A stretch of 64,000 nt of DNA from Apoda limacodes (lineage: Eukaryota > Arthropoda > Insecta > Lepidoptera > Limacodidae): contig OX291555.1 of NCBI GenBank assembly GCA_946406115.1, positions 14,774,001-14,838,000 on the forward strand. Direction: 5' to 3'. A program made the position numbers and the translations under genes. The notes below the pieces were generated by a model. It had not been told where the DNA came from. It did not search any database and saw only the letters and a program-made list of their open reading frames with translations. This document shows, one piece after another, positions 12,410 to 22,924 of this stretch; the first letter of the stretch is position 1; each line of letters opens with the position of its first letter.

Positions 12410-12740
12410 GGGCAGCTTATGGGCGCTTGCAACACCTGGGGCATCGCGCAAGCGCGTGGCCGACCCTTAAAAAATCTAATAACTTCTTTCTTGAAGAACT
12501 CCATACTGTAGTCCTCAGAAGAGACCTCGGTAGGGAGCTCATTTTACAATCTAAGCGTTCGCAGAAGAAATTTTCTCAAAAAACGCACTGTAATCGTCAT
12601 AACTTTGACGATTCAAAAGTGTTTGTAAAAATTTAATTTGAATAAAAAAACTTTGACTATAGGTTCCAAGGTGTGAATATAAATTCCCTGCCGCACACAG
12701 GGAGGCAAATGGAACTCTCTGCCTGTTTTCAAGAATTCCT
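12410..12740 (-). pseudogene. LINE ORF2 3' relic (CR1/L2-like), opposite strand
   Basis: The minus strand encodes the last part of a LINE ORF2: TVRFLRKFLLRTLRL, stop, NELPTEV, then EFFKKEVIRFFKGRPRACAM, with a related block containing GREFIFTPWN upstream (about 12660-12700). The pattern TVRF..xFLPRT..LWNELP....FKKRV is common at the end of insect CR1/L2-like ORF2s. It is frameshifted and has at least one stop. It meets the plus-strand relic at 10905-12310 tail to tail. The same family left 5540-5690 and probably 49902-50345. Confidence 0.65.
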
Positions 12741-13365
12741 TAAAATCTTATTTCTTACGTACTATCTCCTAATTTTTAACCTCTCCAGCACCAAAAGGTT
12801 GTTTTTGCTATTCAAAAACAGTGAGCAAAATCGATTTCTGCTGCGAGCGTGAGACAAAGTAATGCAATGTTCGAATATTAACTTTTTGGAATTTTGCGAT
12901 ACTCAAAAAGAAAACAACGCTATTACGCAATTTAGTTCTGAAGTTAAGCGAAAGCAAAGTTTCGCATTTATGACACTCACTCACTCACTCATGATCATCA
13001 GAATAGAATTAGTACTTCCCATAAACTCAGAGAGCTGAAATTTGGTACAGAGTTAGGGTTTAATGGCCACATAAAGGGAAAACTATAAAAACTAGGATAA
13101 TCTGGAGTACCTGGTGACCCTGATTAGAAAATACAAGAGCCCAACCAAAGTATTAGAGATCGATAGACATACCGGCATTACAAACAATATTCAATTTGGT
13201 GGGCCGCTTCATTTGATGTCAAAAATCGAGGGTCTGAAATATCTGATGAAGAACCCTCAGCTGGTCTCAGCTGTATTAGAGATATGGTAATGCCCCCTTC
13301 TACTATTGGTACATAAAAAAATCGACTGTCATTGCAAAAATCAAGCGTAGTGGGACACATCTTCT
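12741..13365. other. Repeat-like DNA with a (CACT)n tract
   Basis: ACACTCACTCACTCACTC at about 12972 leads into AGAGCTGAAATTTGGTACAG, a phrase common at the start of lepidopteran interspersed repeats. No coding sequence: the 60-codon minus ORF at 13178-13360 is not supported. Confidence 0.35.
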
Positions 13366-13416
13366 TATTTAATCTAGCCTATAGCGTCCCACTGCTGGAC
13401 GAATGCCTCTCCTTCT
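13366..13416 (-). repeat. Short LINE-tail scrap
   Basis: The minus strand reads CCAGCAGTGGGACGCTATAG, a phrase I recognise as common at the 3' end of lepidopteran LINE-derived repeats. A related tail lies at 63465-63592. The stretch 13417-13734 has nothing further that I can assign. Confidence 0.5.
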
Positions 13417-13734
13417 GCTTTTAATACGCATATAAATAAAATAAAAGGAAAACTCTGGATAAGATTAGACTGGCTTTTTTACTTTTTACTTATACTTACA
13501 AGTTTACAAGAAGTAATAGTCAAACGATTAATTTTATTCTACTCGAACATCACACAAATTAAATAAATAAATTACACTAAAATATTAATTTCGCTCAAAA
13601 TTTGGTCAAAATATAATGCATTGGACTAAGAGTGGCGGTGATACCCACACACGTCGCTAGAGGCGCTGACTGTATTTTAAAACGCGCTTACGTCTTCCGA
13701 TATAATCTTATAAAGCGAAGTGGTAACCAGCGCT

Positions 13735-13769
13735 TCATTCCCGATTCGACTTTCGTGTTGTGCGGTCGT
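13735..13769 (+). promoter_or_regulatory. Internal Pol II promoter of the LINE: initiator plus DPE
   Basis: TCATTC at 13735-13740 fits the arthropod initiator consensus TCAKTY with A+1 at 13737. GGTCGT at 13764-13769 fits the downstream promoter element RGWYVT, beginning at exactly +28. There is no TATA box at the matching upstream position. This architecture is established for Jockey-type elements, which carry their promoter inside the transcript. It sets the probable 5' end of the element. Confidence 0.6.
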
Positions 13770-14513
13770 GTTCTAGAGCGTCAAGTGCTCTCATAGTGCT
13801 CCGTGCAGTGGTGACTCAGCTGGTGCGCATTCCTGTGTGGTGTTTTGCCTCAGCGCTGACGACCTCGAATTGTTGTTTGGTTTATTGCCCGCAATTCTTG
13901 GAAAATCGGCCTGAGTGTTGAGCGCTGCTCGGTTGTGTGTATTGGCTGGGAAATTGCTTCTCGGCCCGCTCTGTGTGTGCTTTCGCGCTTTTCAACGCGC
14001 CCATAACGCGAAGTTTATCGAAGCGATACTGTGTGTTTTTGTGTGTGAGTGTGTGTTATCACAGTCGCGGAACTACTACGCATAGTGGTGACCCTCGCTT
14101 GCCTCTTTGACTGATGCTAGTTCGCCCGGCCTGAGTCCGGGTTTGGGTTAAATCGCTAGTGTAGTATTTCCGCTTCAGCGGTTCGCCGCTCCGCGCATTC
14201 TCGCGTTTTAAGTGTCGATTGCGTCTAGTTTGTAGAAATCCAGTTCCGAGTGCTTAAGGGCTGGTGGGTGAGATCGTATAGCTCTTTTCAGAGTTGCGGT
14301 CTACCTAACGTTTCTTCTTCATAAACGTCTCGTTGCTCGGGGGGAAACCTAACGGTGACAACGTAACCCCGGCCGTAGGAGTAGGAGTTAGGTACTCACC
14401 AAGCAATCCGTAGCGCTGCGGAGCGCTTGGCCACACTTAGGTATTCTTGCTCCTAGCCAGCAATGGTGGGGAGTCACTAGGTACTCACAAGCTACACCTC
14501 GGCCACTCCCGCG

Positions 14514-15219
14514 ATGGCCGAAGTACTCAAAGGTATGTCCCGTGACCAGATAAGGGAGATCATCAAAGCTTGTCTTCGTGATCACTCAGATCTGGTCCAA
14601 GCCTGCTCTTCCCAGGCTGTGGCTGCCCTCACAGCGTACAAAAAATCCGTGCCCTCCCTGTGTTCGCCGCCGCGTTCCCCGTCTCGCTCGCGCACTCGTT
14701 CGCGCTCTCGCTCTCCCCGCACGCGCTCTCTCTGCCGCGACCCCCGCCCTCGCGACCCGCGTGTCGCTCGCCGCGCTCTTCGGGCCCCTGTGCCAAATCG
14801 TCCCCCCACTCCGGTAGCTGATGTGACTCTTTCTCGGTCACTCGCTATCCCGTCCCCCGCAACCTCCGAAACCGCACCCCTGTCTCCGGTAGCCGTAATG
14901 TCCGCTGAGTCCGCTCAAACGAGGACGACGAAGGCTTCAAAGTACTCCGCGCCCCTCTCTCGTGCTGCCCCGCAACGCCGCTCAGACGGCCGAGCAGCAG
15001 CACTTCGGCATTCTCGCCGAGATTTCTTGGGCCTGCGACCCAGCCTATTTCGAGGTCGTGTACGCCGAATACGTACAGATCACCGATCTTAATCAAATGC
15101 TCAGCTTCATGGCTAAGCATCGCGACTTCTTCGCCGCCCTCCGCAGGGTGGCCCCAAAACCTTTAAAACTAAAATGGATTACACAACTGCGCGCGAAAAA
15201 CCCCGGTCCGTCTCCTTAG
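14514..15219 (+). pseudogene. LINE ORF1 (RS-rich, frameshifted)
   Basis: Starts at ATG 14514 (MAEVLKGMSRDQIREI). A short N-terminal segment is followed by a long Ser/Arg and Pro/Arg-rich tract (about residues 50-90, with repeats such as RSRTRSRSRSPRTR). The frame from the start closes at 15092. A shift around 14975-14985 moves into the frame that carries a compact C-terminal segment (FEVVYAEYVQITDLN) and ends at 15219. No CCHC zinc knuckle is visible, although Jockey ORF1 proteins usually have them. With about 235 residues it is much shorter than a typical Jockey ORF1, so an internal deletion is likely. Its end overlaps the ORF2 start by 46 bases. The role expected from the family is RNA binding. 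Confidence 0.65.
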
Positions 15220-17728
15220 GCTATTTTAACGCCAACGGTTTTCGTAACCAAAAAGAGGAATTATCACAATTCCTCTCGTCCCAAAAACCGGACGTCTTCC
15301 TCATCCAGGAAACGCTCCTAAAGCCCGCTGTCCGCACCCCTTCGATCGCGAACTATCGCACCGTCCGTAATGATAGAACTGCCTCCAATCTCGGATGCAC
15401 TCTCACCATTGCATCGGTTTATCTCTCTCCCTTAAAAGACTTGCTCGAGAGCGACCTTCAGTCGCTCTTAAATTAAGGCGACGCCGTCATTCTTGCCGGT
15501 GACCTAAATTGCAATCATCGCTGCTGGAACTCTTCAGTAACTTCACGGAGAGGCAGACTCCTCGACGATTTAGTTGACAGACTAAACTTTGACATCATCG
15601 CTCCCATGACGCCCACTTACTTTCCCCACAATACTCCGAGTAACCCTGACGTACTCGACATAGCACTTCTAAAGAATGTAAGGCTAAGCTTTCGCTCTAT
15701 AGAGGTGCTTGACGAACTTGACTCGGACCACCGCCCTGTCCTCCTCCGATTAGGTTCCCCTTCGGACTCTCCTCCCGACACTAGAACCGTGACGGACTGG
15801 GATAAATTTGGGCAATTGCTCGAAAATCCCAGCTCGCCACATCTAGACCGCGTTCCCAACGTAATCTCATCCGCGACCGACCTAAACATAGCTATCGACT
15901 CACTCACTAGCCACCTGACCGCCACCGTTGGCGAGTGCTCAAGACAGGTGCCGGTTGGTAATTATCACCACCTAATCCTGCCTCAGCACATCAGGTCGCT
16001 AATGACTGAGCGTAACGCGGCCCGCCGCGCACGCGATCGCGCTCCCACTATCAAAAATAAAGCTCGCTTCAACGACTTACACCGCCGTGTAAGAACCGAG
16101 CTGTAGCTGAGCATCGCGCCCAACGTTTCGGTGATCTTATGGAGAACATTTCTCCTCCTCACCAAGCTTATTGGCACTTAGCCAGAGCTCTAAAATCTGA
16201 AACCACCAACTCTCTCCCTCCGTTAACTCGTCCCAACAACGTTCCCGCGTTCAATGACAATGAAAAAGCGGATTGCCTAGCGTCTAGCCTCCAAGCTTAA
16301 TGTGCCTTAAGCACACAACCGTTCGATCCCGACCACGTGCGCGAGGTAGACGGCGAAGTGGAGCGCAGAACTTCTCTGCCTCCACAAGACCCCCTGCCTC
16401 CTGTCACTGTCGACGAAGCCATACAGGTCGTCAAAGACCTACCCCCCGTAAAGCCCCCGGTGCGGACGGTATCTCTAACGATATCCTAAAGCGCCTCACT
16501 CTTCCCCTTCTCTGCCTCCTAGTAGCGATCTTTAACGCTGCTATCGAACATTGCATCTTTCCTTCTCAATGGAAAGATGCAATTGTTATAGGCATCCATA
16601 AGCCAGGCAAAGCTCGTACCGAGCTGTCCTCCTATCGCCCTATAAGTTTACTAAAGGCCCTTGGTAAACTCTATGAACGCCTCCTCCTCGCTCGCCTACG
16701 GTCGCTATAGTCTCCAGAGGCATTTTAATAGACGAGCAGTTCGGCTTCCGTGCCAAACACTCATGCGTCCATCAAGTCCTCCGCATAACGAAACATATTC
16801 TCACTGGCTTCTAACCAGCATTAGGTAAGACCCGCCACACGGGCACTGTCTTCTTCGATGTAGCGAAAGCTTTCGACAAAGTCTGGCACAACGGTTTAAT
16901 TTTTAAACTGTACAACTTTCAGTTGCCAGATCGTCTCATGCTCATCATACGAGACTATTTGTCGAATAGTAGCTTTCGCTACAAAGTTGAAGACCCGCAA
17001 GGGTCCGTGCTCGCCCCCATCTTGTACGATCTGTACACTAACGACATCCCTAAAACGATAGGTGCCCAATTAGCCCTCTTTGCGGACGATACCGCTGTCT
17101 ATACCACCGATAGGCAAGTGAGTCGAATCACTAAGAGACTCCAACCCGCTATCACCGCCCTAGGCGAATGGTTTCGGAAATGGAGAATCGAGGTGAATCC
17201 CGACAAAAGCTCTGCCGTCCTTTTTACCGTAGGCTGCCGTCCGCGGCCACCTCCCCTCTCTCTCTTCGGTCGTGGCATTCCCTGGCAAAATAAGACCAAA
17301 TAACTCGGTGTGACCATGGATAGTCGTTTGAACTTCCACGCTCACACCAAAATAGTCAGAGCCGCTTTTGTCCTCGGTCGTCTTCATCCCATGATAGGCA
17401 AGTACAGTAAGATGTCGCTTAGAAATAAGCTAAATCTTTACACAACTTGTATCTGCCCCATACTAGCTTATGCTGGCGTAGTCTTTGCGCTATCCAAGCG
17501 CAATCTCCACAAACTTCAGACCCTCCAAAACCGCTTTCTCAGAGCGGCCTCTGGGGCCTCTTGGTACGTTCGCAATGCGGACCTACAAAGAGACTTCGAA
17601 CTCCCCACGATTCCCCAATACTTAAAAAACTTGGCAGTCCGCTTTTTCGAGCGTACGCAAAATCATTAATTGTGCAATCCACAACGTATCATCCCCCGAT
17701 CGACCCGGGCACGATCGTAAAACTATAG
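15174..17728 (+). pseudogene. LINE ORF2: endonuclease and reverse transcriptase, inactivated
   Basis: Starts at ATG 15174. The endonuclease part shows YFNANGFRNQKEEL, the QET motif (QKPDVFLIQET), GDLNCNHRCWNS and SDHRPVLLRL. Between NYRTVRNDR and LTIASVYLSP the spacing is too short for the fold, so about 30 residues have probably been deleted. The reverse transcriptase part shows KAPGADGISND, SYRPISLL, QFGFR, FFDVAKAFDKVWH, PQGSVLAPILYDLYTND and LFADDTAVY (catalytic FADD), then thumb sequence to 17669. Damage I can place: in-frame stops at 15474, 16298, 16812 and 17301, and frameshifts near 16100, 16440, 16700 and 17665. The stop at 17301 sits where LGVT is normally preceded by Tyr. In life it would nick target DNA and prime reverse transcription. 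Confidence 0.8.
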
Positions 17729-18154
17729 TTAGGCGGCCTCGGCAAGTACTAACGGCCCCAGATGACGATCTCGCTGTCCGGATAGCGAGATTAATCTCTA
17801 CGACCTCCACGAATAGGGCCTCCCTCCAAACACGACGCCGACGTCCCCGGGTTTGTCGGCGCCCACAAGGATACACGAGGTATCAAAGAGTGCCGGGGCG
17901 CTTCTCGCCCCCACTCAATCGCAACCGTACCCGCGTAACGGGGAAATCGCCTCCTGGCGGTGACTCACCTTCGGGTTCGAGACTCACGCCGGTCGAAGGG
18001 ACGCCCCCGAGAGCGACAACCCAAGCCGAGGTTTCCCCCGCGGGGAGCCCTTGAGCGTTTTGCGTTATATGGGCTGAGGGTCCTTCAGAGTCACGCCCCA
18101 AAAAGCCCGGTGAAGCAGTAATGGCTGCAACAGCCAACTGCATTGTCAGTTCAG
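17729..18154 (+). other. 3' UTR of the Jockey-type LINE
   Basis: GC-rich non-coding tail beginning after the ORF2 stop with TTAGGCGGCCTCGG and ending CAACTGCATTGTCAGTTCAG directly before the A tail. The same landmarks appear in reverse complement at 29979-30330. That copy lacks about 35 bases present here around 18041-18085 (the GAGCGTTTTGCG segment). Confidence 0.75.
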
Positions 18155-18164
18155 AAAAAAAAAA

Positions 18165-18692
18165 TCCGCATTACTGTCGTTTACGACATTCTTTTACTGC
18201 GCTTGAAAGCGTTTGCTAGGGATTAGGAAGGATTATTATTACGTGAGGTTTGCTAAGGTTAATTAGCAGGTTGTCAATATAACAATTCGAAGATTTGAAT
18301 AGGTTAGGAATTTTATGATTAGTGACGGATTACTGATTATTACTAAATTATTAGATTAAAATTGAATACTTTATTTAATTGTTAGTTATTTAGTATTGTT
18401 AGTTTTCTAGGTTTAATTTACAGTTAGCCAGTACTTCGAATCGTGTTCGTGATTATAAGTAAGTACTGTTCTATAATTATAGATTTAGTTATTTAGTAAG
18501 ATATTACTTCGTTTCGTTTTAAAATATCATTAATTTAGTTGTATTTCAGTACTAGGTAGGTAAAACCTTTGGTAGAAAGTTAATTGATAATTAATTATAT
18601 TGACACTTGTCTTATAATTAAGAGTTAACGTTTTGCTTATAGTTTGTATAGATTGAGTAGGCTGAGTAATATTTTCTTTGAGTTTTTTTTTA
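18165..18692. other. AT-rich DNA, no gene
   Basis: Repeated TTAGTTATTTAG-type words but no defined unit. The minus-strand 72-codon ORF (18530-18748) runs into the inverted repeat and is not coding-like. Confidence 0.4.
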
Positions 18693-19283
18693 CCATTGCA
18701 CCAATCTGTCGCCAGAACCGCTACCCATTGACGATGGAAAATTGCCACTTGGAATACGTTGATTCAATAACCAGTCAATTGTAGGCTTGATAAAGCTGCG
18801 TATTTCAATAATACTTATGTATAGGCGAGCCTGAAACAAACAGTATAAAAAATTGTTTCCAGTACAGACAGACTTCTAATCATTGATAGAAGTCCGTCTG
18901 TACGTCTATTTTATGTTAGATCGATGGTCGATTTGACGCTACAAAAAGAAGTGTTTGTTTAACAAAAAACATTGGATATCTGTTGAAACACCAGGATGAT
19001 AGAAACTTTTTAAATCGTACTTATGTCACATTTTACATTTGAAGTTCAATACTTCGTTGTAAATCAGACTTCTACGTTTATCAACAGAAATAAAACATGT
19101 CTTACTTAAATCATACACTGAAGTAACAAAAAAAAACACTAAACACAAGATATAAATTTTATAAAGTGGAAATCAAATGATCGTAAGACTTGAAAATGTT
19201 TGAATTTTTTGAATCAACGTTTTCCAAGTGGCAATTTTCCATCGTCAATGGGTAGCGGTTCTGGCGACAGATTGGTGCAACGG
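18693..19283. mobile_element. Foldback element with 73-bp terminal inverted repeats
   Basis: The left arm 18693-18765 reads CCATTGCACCAATCTGTCGC and onward to ACGTTGATTC. The right arm 19211-19283 is its near-perfect complement, with about two mismatches. About 445 bases lie between them and hold a second hairpin (18862-18903) but no ORF. No target-site duplication is obvious. The structure fits a non-autonomous foldback DNA transposon. I do not recognise the terminus. Confidence 0.65.
18862..18903. repeat. Hairpin inside the foldback element
   Basis: GTACAGACAGACTTCT (18862-18877) pairs with AGAAGTCCGTCTGTAC (18888-18903), one mismatch, ten-base loop. Confidence 0.7.
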
Positions 19284-19665
19284 TGTCATGGTTTTGTACC
19301 CTTGTGTACCCTTCAACGGCTAAGTCACACAACATTAACTATAATAATAAAGAAACCGCAGTAAGGAACCTTAGACTTGGCACGACTTTGTCTGGATTTC
19401 ATTACTTTTTAGAAATAAACAAGCAGCTCCATCGAGACTTGGCTAGTTTTTTACAGAATGTTTTTGGTGGGTTTGATTTTAATGAAAAGCATAACTACAT
19501 TGAATTTTTCATTGGTGACGTACTTAGTATTTATGATTAATAATACCTACTAATAATTAATAGAGTTTATTTCAAAAAAACAATATGCTTTGTTTTCGAT
19601 AAAAGTGTCATAGAGTAAATTTTTGAATGCACCTCTAAAAAAAAAAAAAAAAAAGCGAAATGGCG
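19283..19665 (+). repeat. Unclassified repeat F, copy 1, with an 85-codon ORF
   Basis: An ORF at 19283-19540 begins inside the right foldback arm, so its start is doubtful. Its end (GGFDFNEKHNYIEFFIGDV) looks protein-like but I do not recognise it. From about 19471 to 19665 the DNA is repeated, diverged, on the minus strand at 26735-26950: TTAATGAAAAGCATAACTAC, TTTATGATTAATAATACC, TTTTCGATAAAAG and GCGAAATGGCG keep their order. An 18-base A run lies at 19637-19654. The element could be autonomous or a decayed transposon end. Confidence 0.45.
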
Positions 19666-20095
19666 TGAAAATAATTAGTTATTAGTATATATTGTATTTT
19701 TTTTTAAATTAACTCTTGCACTACCAAACCCTTTGTTAATGCGAGGACGGCAAGCTCTTGGCCGGTTTTTTATTATCTAAATAACATTGGGGGCCTAATA
19801 TCAAATGGTGTCAACTGTCTCGAATAGTTTGATAACTTTGGGCAGGGTCAACTTTTAACTGTAGAAGAGGGCAAATCTGATTATTTTCTTGATATGAGAA
19901 GTTTTGTAATGTCTCAAAATGTAAACAGAGATAAAGGTTTACTGGCATTGCAAGAGATTCCTTTGTAAAATTTTATTGTTTCGGAAGCAGTGTTGCGGGG
20001 GCGATCCGGTCACTCACCACATGTCACGTAGGATTAAATAGGTTGGTGAAAAAGGCACTGATGCATAAGAGTGTGTGTATCTACTACTACTACTG

Positions 20096-20127
<32 letters not shown>

Positions 20128-20261
20128 GGTAGCCCCATTTGGAGATTTAAGCGTGTTAAGTGTGTGGAGTGTGAAGAAAATTAGTTACATCAGAGTACTC
20201 CGATATTTAAGAGTTCTAGTAGGATTATCACTATCTTAATTATATACTTGCTATCCATGTA
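19666..20261. other. AT-rich DNA with a (CTA)n microsatellite
   Basis: A trinucleotide run CTACTACTACTACTGCTAC at about 20080-20127, with one interruption. No gene. Confidence 0.6.
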
Positions 20262-20600
20262 TATATATAAATGTTTCAAATGTTAGGGTGACACTGTCTG
20301 TTAACTCTTCACGCTTAAACTGCTGTACTGATAATGATGAAATTTGGCATGGAGATAGTATGAGTCCCGGGGAAGGACATAGCTACTTAAAAACCTCAAT
20401 TGTGAGTCGATTTTTTTCTATAATTGAGGAGTTACCGCATTTGTTGCTGTTACCCTACATCCTATAACTGAATTCATGTCGGGTGGAACCGAGGCCAAAA
20501 GCTAGAATATTATAAATGCGATTGTGAGTCTGTTCGTTTGTCCTTCCTTTTTGTCACAACGGAGCATTCAATCAAGCTAAAACTGATCACCTTTAATTCC
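20262..20600 (+). repeat. AGCTAG-tail repeat, two abutting copies
   Basis: One copy runs from the CTGTCTGTTAACTC block through GAAATTTGGCATGGAGATAG to GGCCAAAAGCTAGAATA. A second copy starts immediately (ATTATAAATGCGATTGTGAG) and is truncated. The same phrases occur at 51335-51512. From 20601 to 20984 nothing else is seen. Confidence 0.55.
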
Positions 20601-20984
20601 AGACGGTGTTATCTTCCACAATATAGTATCCCTTCTTACTAAAAACCTTTTTTTTATAAGTTTCAAAAGTATGTACGGTGGTATTAAAAAAATTGTTAAA
20701 AACACTTGGTAGATTAAAAATATTATATAAAATTTACCACTTTTAATCAATAAACTTAAAAGAAAACTAAATTGTCTTAAGTATAAACGTTGGGCGCACG
20801 TAATTAATTAACTTTAAATGATATTTTTTTATGCAAGTTGTTTTGTTGGCGATTATTTTTTTAACTTAATAAAACCTGAATTAAACTACTGAATATTGCA
20901 TTGCCATCAGGATTTGAACTACAATTAAACTTGAAAGTTTCTTGCTCATCGGAATGTTTGTTAAAATCGAATGCAAAATGTGTA

Positions 20985-21245
20985 CCGGACAAATACAAAA
21001 AACTTTTTAACAAAAACAAGAACCGACTTCAAAAAGATGCACTAAAAAGATAAAAATAATTATTTTAAAAAATTTGATCAAAATTACAGTTTGGTGTCTA
21101 TCTCTCTATCACACTTCAATTGCACGACACCAACTTCAAACTGTTATTTTGATCAGTTTTTTTTGAAATTTATGTTTTATCTTTTTAGTGCATCTTTTTG
21201 AAGCCAGTACTTGTTTGGTTAAAAAAGTTTTTATTTTTTACTTTG
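20985..21245. mobile_element. Palindromic MITE, copy 1
   Basis: The left half (AACTTTTTAACAAAAACAAG, GATGCACTAAAAAGATAAAA) is answered in reverse complement by the right half (ATCTTTTTAGTGCATC, TTGGTTAAAAAAGTTTTTAT). The interior is also partly palindromic (CAGTTTGGTGTC against GACACCAACTTCAAACTG). The element therefore folds almost end to end. A second copy lies at 56201-56424, and a scrap with AAAAATGCACTAAAAAGG at 39345-39385. This type is common in Lepidoptera. Confidence 0.7.
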
Positions 21246-21652
21246 AAAAGTTAATATTTAATACTTTGAATATATGACAAACATACCTACATACAAGCAT
21301 ACAGGTCAAACTGAGAATATCCTTTTTCGAAGTTGATTAATACGTGGTAAACTGGATCTAGATTTTTTTTTATAAATATTTTCTTATTACAAAAGCCTGA
21401 TAACAGAATGACAACTAATGATGAATAAAGTAGATTTTTTTCTATTCGTTAGATAACAACTTGCGCAATATTGTTTAAATTGAGGTAACAGAATCTTGTT
21501 TTATGAAATGTGGCCGTGATAGGGATCCATAATAGGTCACGCTTGACAGATAACATTTTAATTAGTAACTTGTTTTTATGTCACTTGGAATTTTTTGTTA
21601 AACTTTGGAAATATTGTGTAACCTAGAAGATGTTTTCCATAATTTTTAACCA

Positions 21653-22445
21653 CTACAAAAGGAAAAAAGGCACCCTTTGTTGTCCGTCTGTCTGTCTGTC
21701 GAGACCTTTTTCTCAGGACCGCGTAAAGGTTTCACGTTAAACTAAATACTAAGGCCTATATGGCCTGTAAAAAAACAAGCATCTAAGTAAACGCAATAAA
21801 AAATTATGTGCTGAAATATGGACATTTTTGTCGTATATTTTGGCACTTACAAATAAATCCGAACCTATGGGGTACTTCCCGTTGTCCCAGAATTATGAAA
21901 TTTCACACGAAGCAAGGTCGCATTACAAATATAGGAAAAAATCTGAAATTCGTTAATTTGTAGTTATAACACATTAAAAAAAAAATTGTCTGTCTGACAA
22001 GACCCTTTTACTCGAAAGCATGTGCAGTCAGCGCAAGTTTAAATTAATTTCAAATACTAATGTCTACGGTCACTTAAAGTTGACCAAAAATCTAGATTCT
22101 AAGTCAATGCAATAAAAAAATATGCCCTTAATACGGTTATTTTTGTCGCATATTGTGACACAAATAAATCAAAACCTATGGGGTACTTCCCGTTGACCTA
22201 AAATCATAAAATTTGGCAAGAAGCTCTGCCATGTAGCACACATAAAGAAAAAATTCTGAATACCCTAAATTTGTTGTTACATCACAAAAATATTTTTTTG
22301 CCATTATAAAATTATTTGCAGTTGGTAAAATAACTGCAACATATGTCGATGAATTGGGACAACACTTGTCCAACAAGTTTGCCCATCAATACAGTTTATC
22401 ATTTACGGAACCCTCGGTGCGCGAGTCCGACTCACTCTTGACCTG
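21653..22445 (-). repeat. Lepidopteran repeat A, two tandem minus-strand units
   Basis: Two related units follow one another. Each has a TTTTTGTCG block, then ACCTATGGGGTACTTCCCGT (about 21866 and 22177), then TGAAATTT or TAAAATTTGG. The second unit ends in GTGCGCGAGTCCGACTC, the reverse complement of the family's GAGTCGGACTCGCGCAC start. The first has (GTCT)n at about 21685. The region 21246-21652 holds only AT-rich DNA. Confidence 0.6.
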
Positions 22446-22559
22446 ACAGGTTTGCAAAAACCAGGTAAACTGATACATTAATGATAATAAATGACAAAAT
22501 GATATGTAATATTACACAGTTTTATAAATATATGTTTTGGTTTACCTGTACAGGCAAGC

Positions 22560-22924
22560 CCGTTAGGTATACACTTGCGTATTTGGCTATCATGAACCAG
22601 TCATGGTCACGACTCACTGGTAGCTATAGTACTTTTTAGGGTCCTGTAGGCAAACAAGGAATTCTTACAGCTTCGTAATGTACATCCGCCTGTATATCAC
22701 CTATCATATGTATGCCACAGCTATTATAATCGGAGATTATAAAGGCTAAAAAGCTGAAATTTTACATATAATTACACCAGCTACAAAAACGTTTTGACCG
22801 ACTTTCTCGATCATAGATAAGGGAGGACTCGTGTCAGCTAGCATCGTCTTCGGGGAGAAAGGTATTTTGTAAGTATGCCCTATATCGGTACTCCTACTCT
22901 TCTACTACACACAACTAACTATGT
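22560..22924. other. Scrap of repeat A, otherwise nothing
   Basis: TTTTTAGGGTCCTGTAGGCA at 22634 is a minus-strand end of repeat A. The remainder is unassigned. Confidence 0.4.

Larger units (their letters stand above)
13737..18164 (+). mobile_element. Nearly full-length Jockey-type non-LTR retrotransposon
   Basis: A 4.4-kb block, clearly more GC-rich than its AT-rich surroundings, has the layout of a Jockey element: 5' leader with internal promoter (13737-14513), ORF1 (14514-15219), overlapping ORF2 with apurinic endonuclease then reverse transcriptase (15174-17728), a GC-rich 3' UTR and a 10-base A tail (18155-18164). Both ORFs are inactivated by stops and frameshifts, so it cannot move by itself. 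I could not identify a target-site duplication: sequence after the A tail (TCCGCATTACTG) has no counterpart just before 13737. A related 3' fragment lies inverted at 29970-30395. Confidence 0.8.

Noticed and set aside
14582..15120. Three minus-strand ORFs opposite LINE ORF1
   Set aside because: Antisense shadows of the GC-rich RS/PR tract.
15617..18143. Minus-strand ORFs opposite LINE ORF2 and the 3' UTR
   Set aside because: Antisense shadows; the plus strand carries recognised endonuclease and RT motifs.
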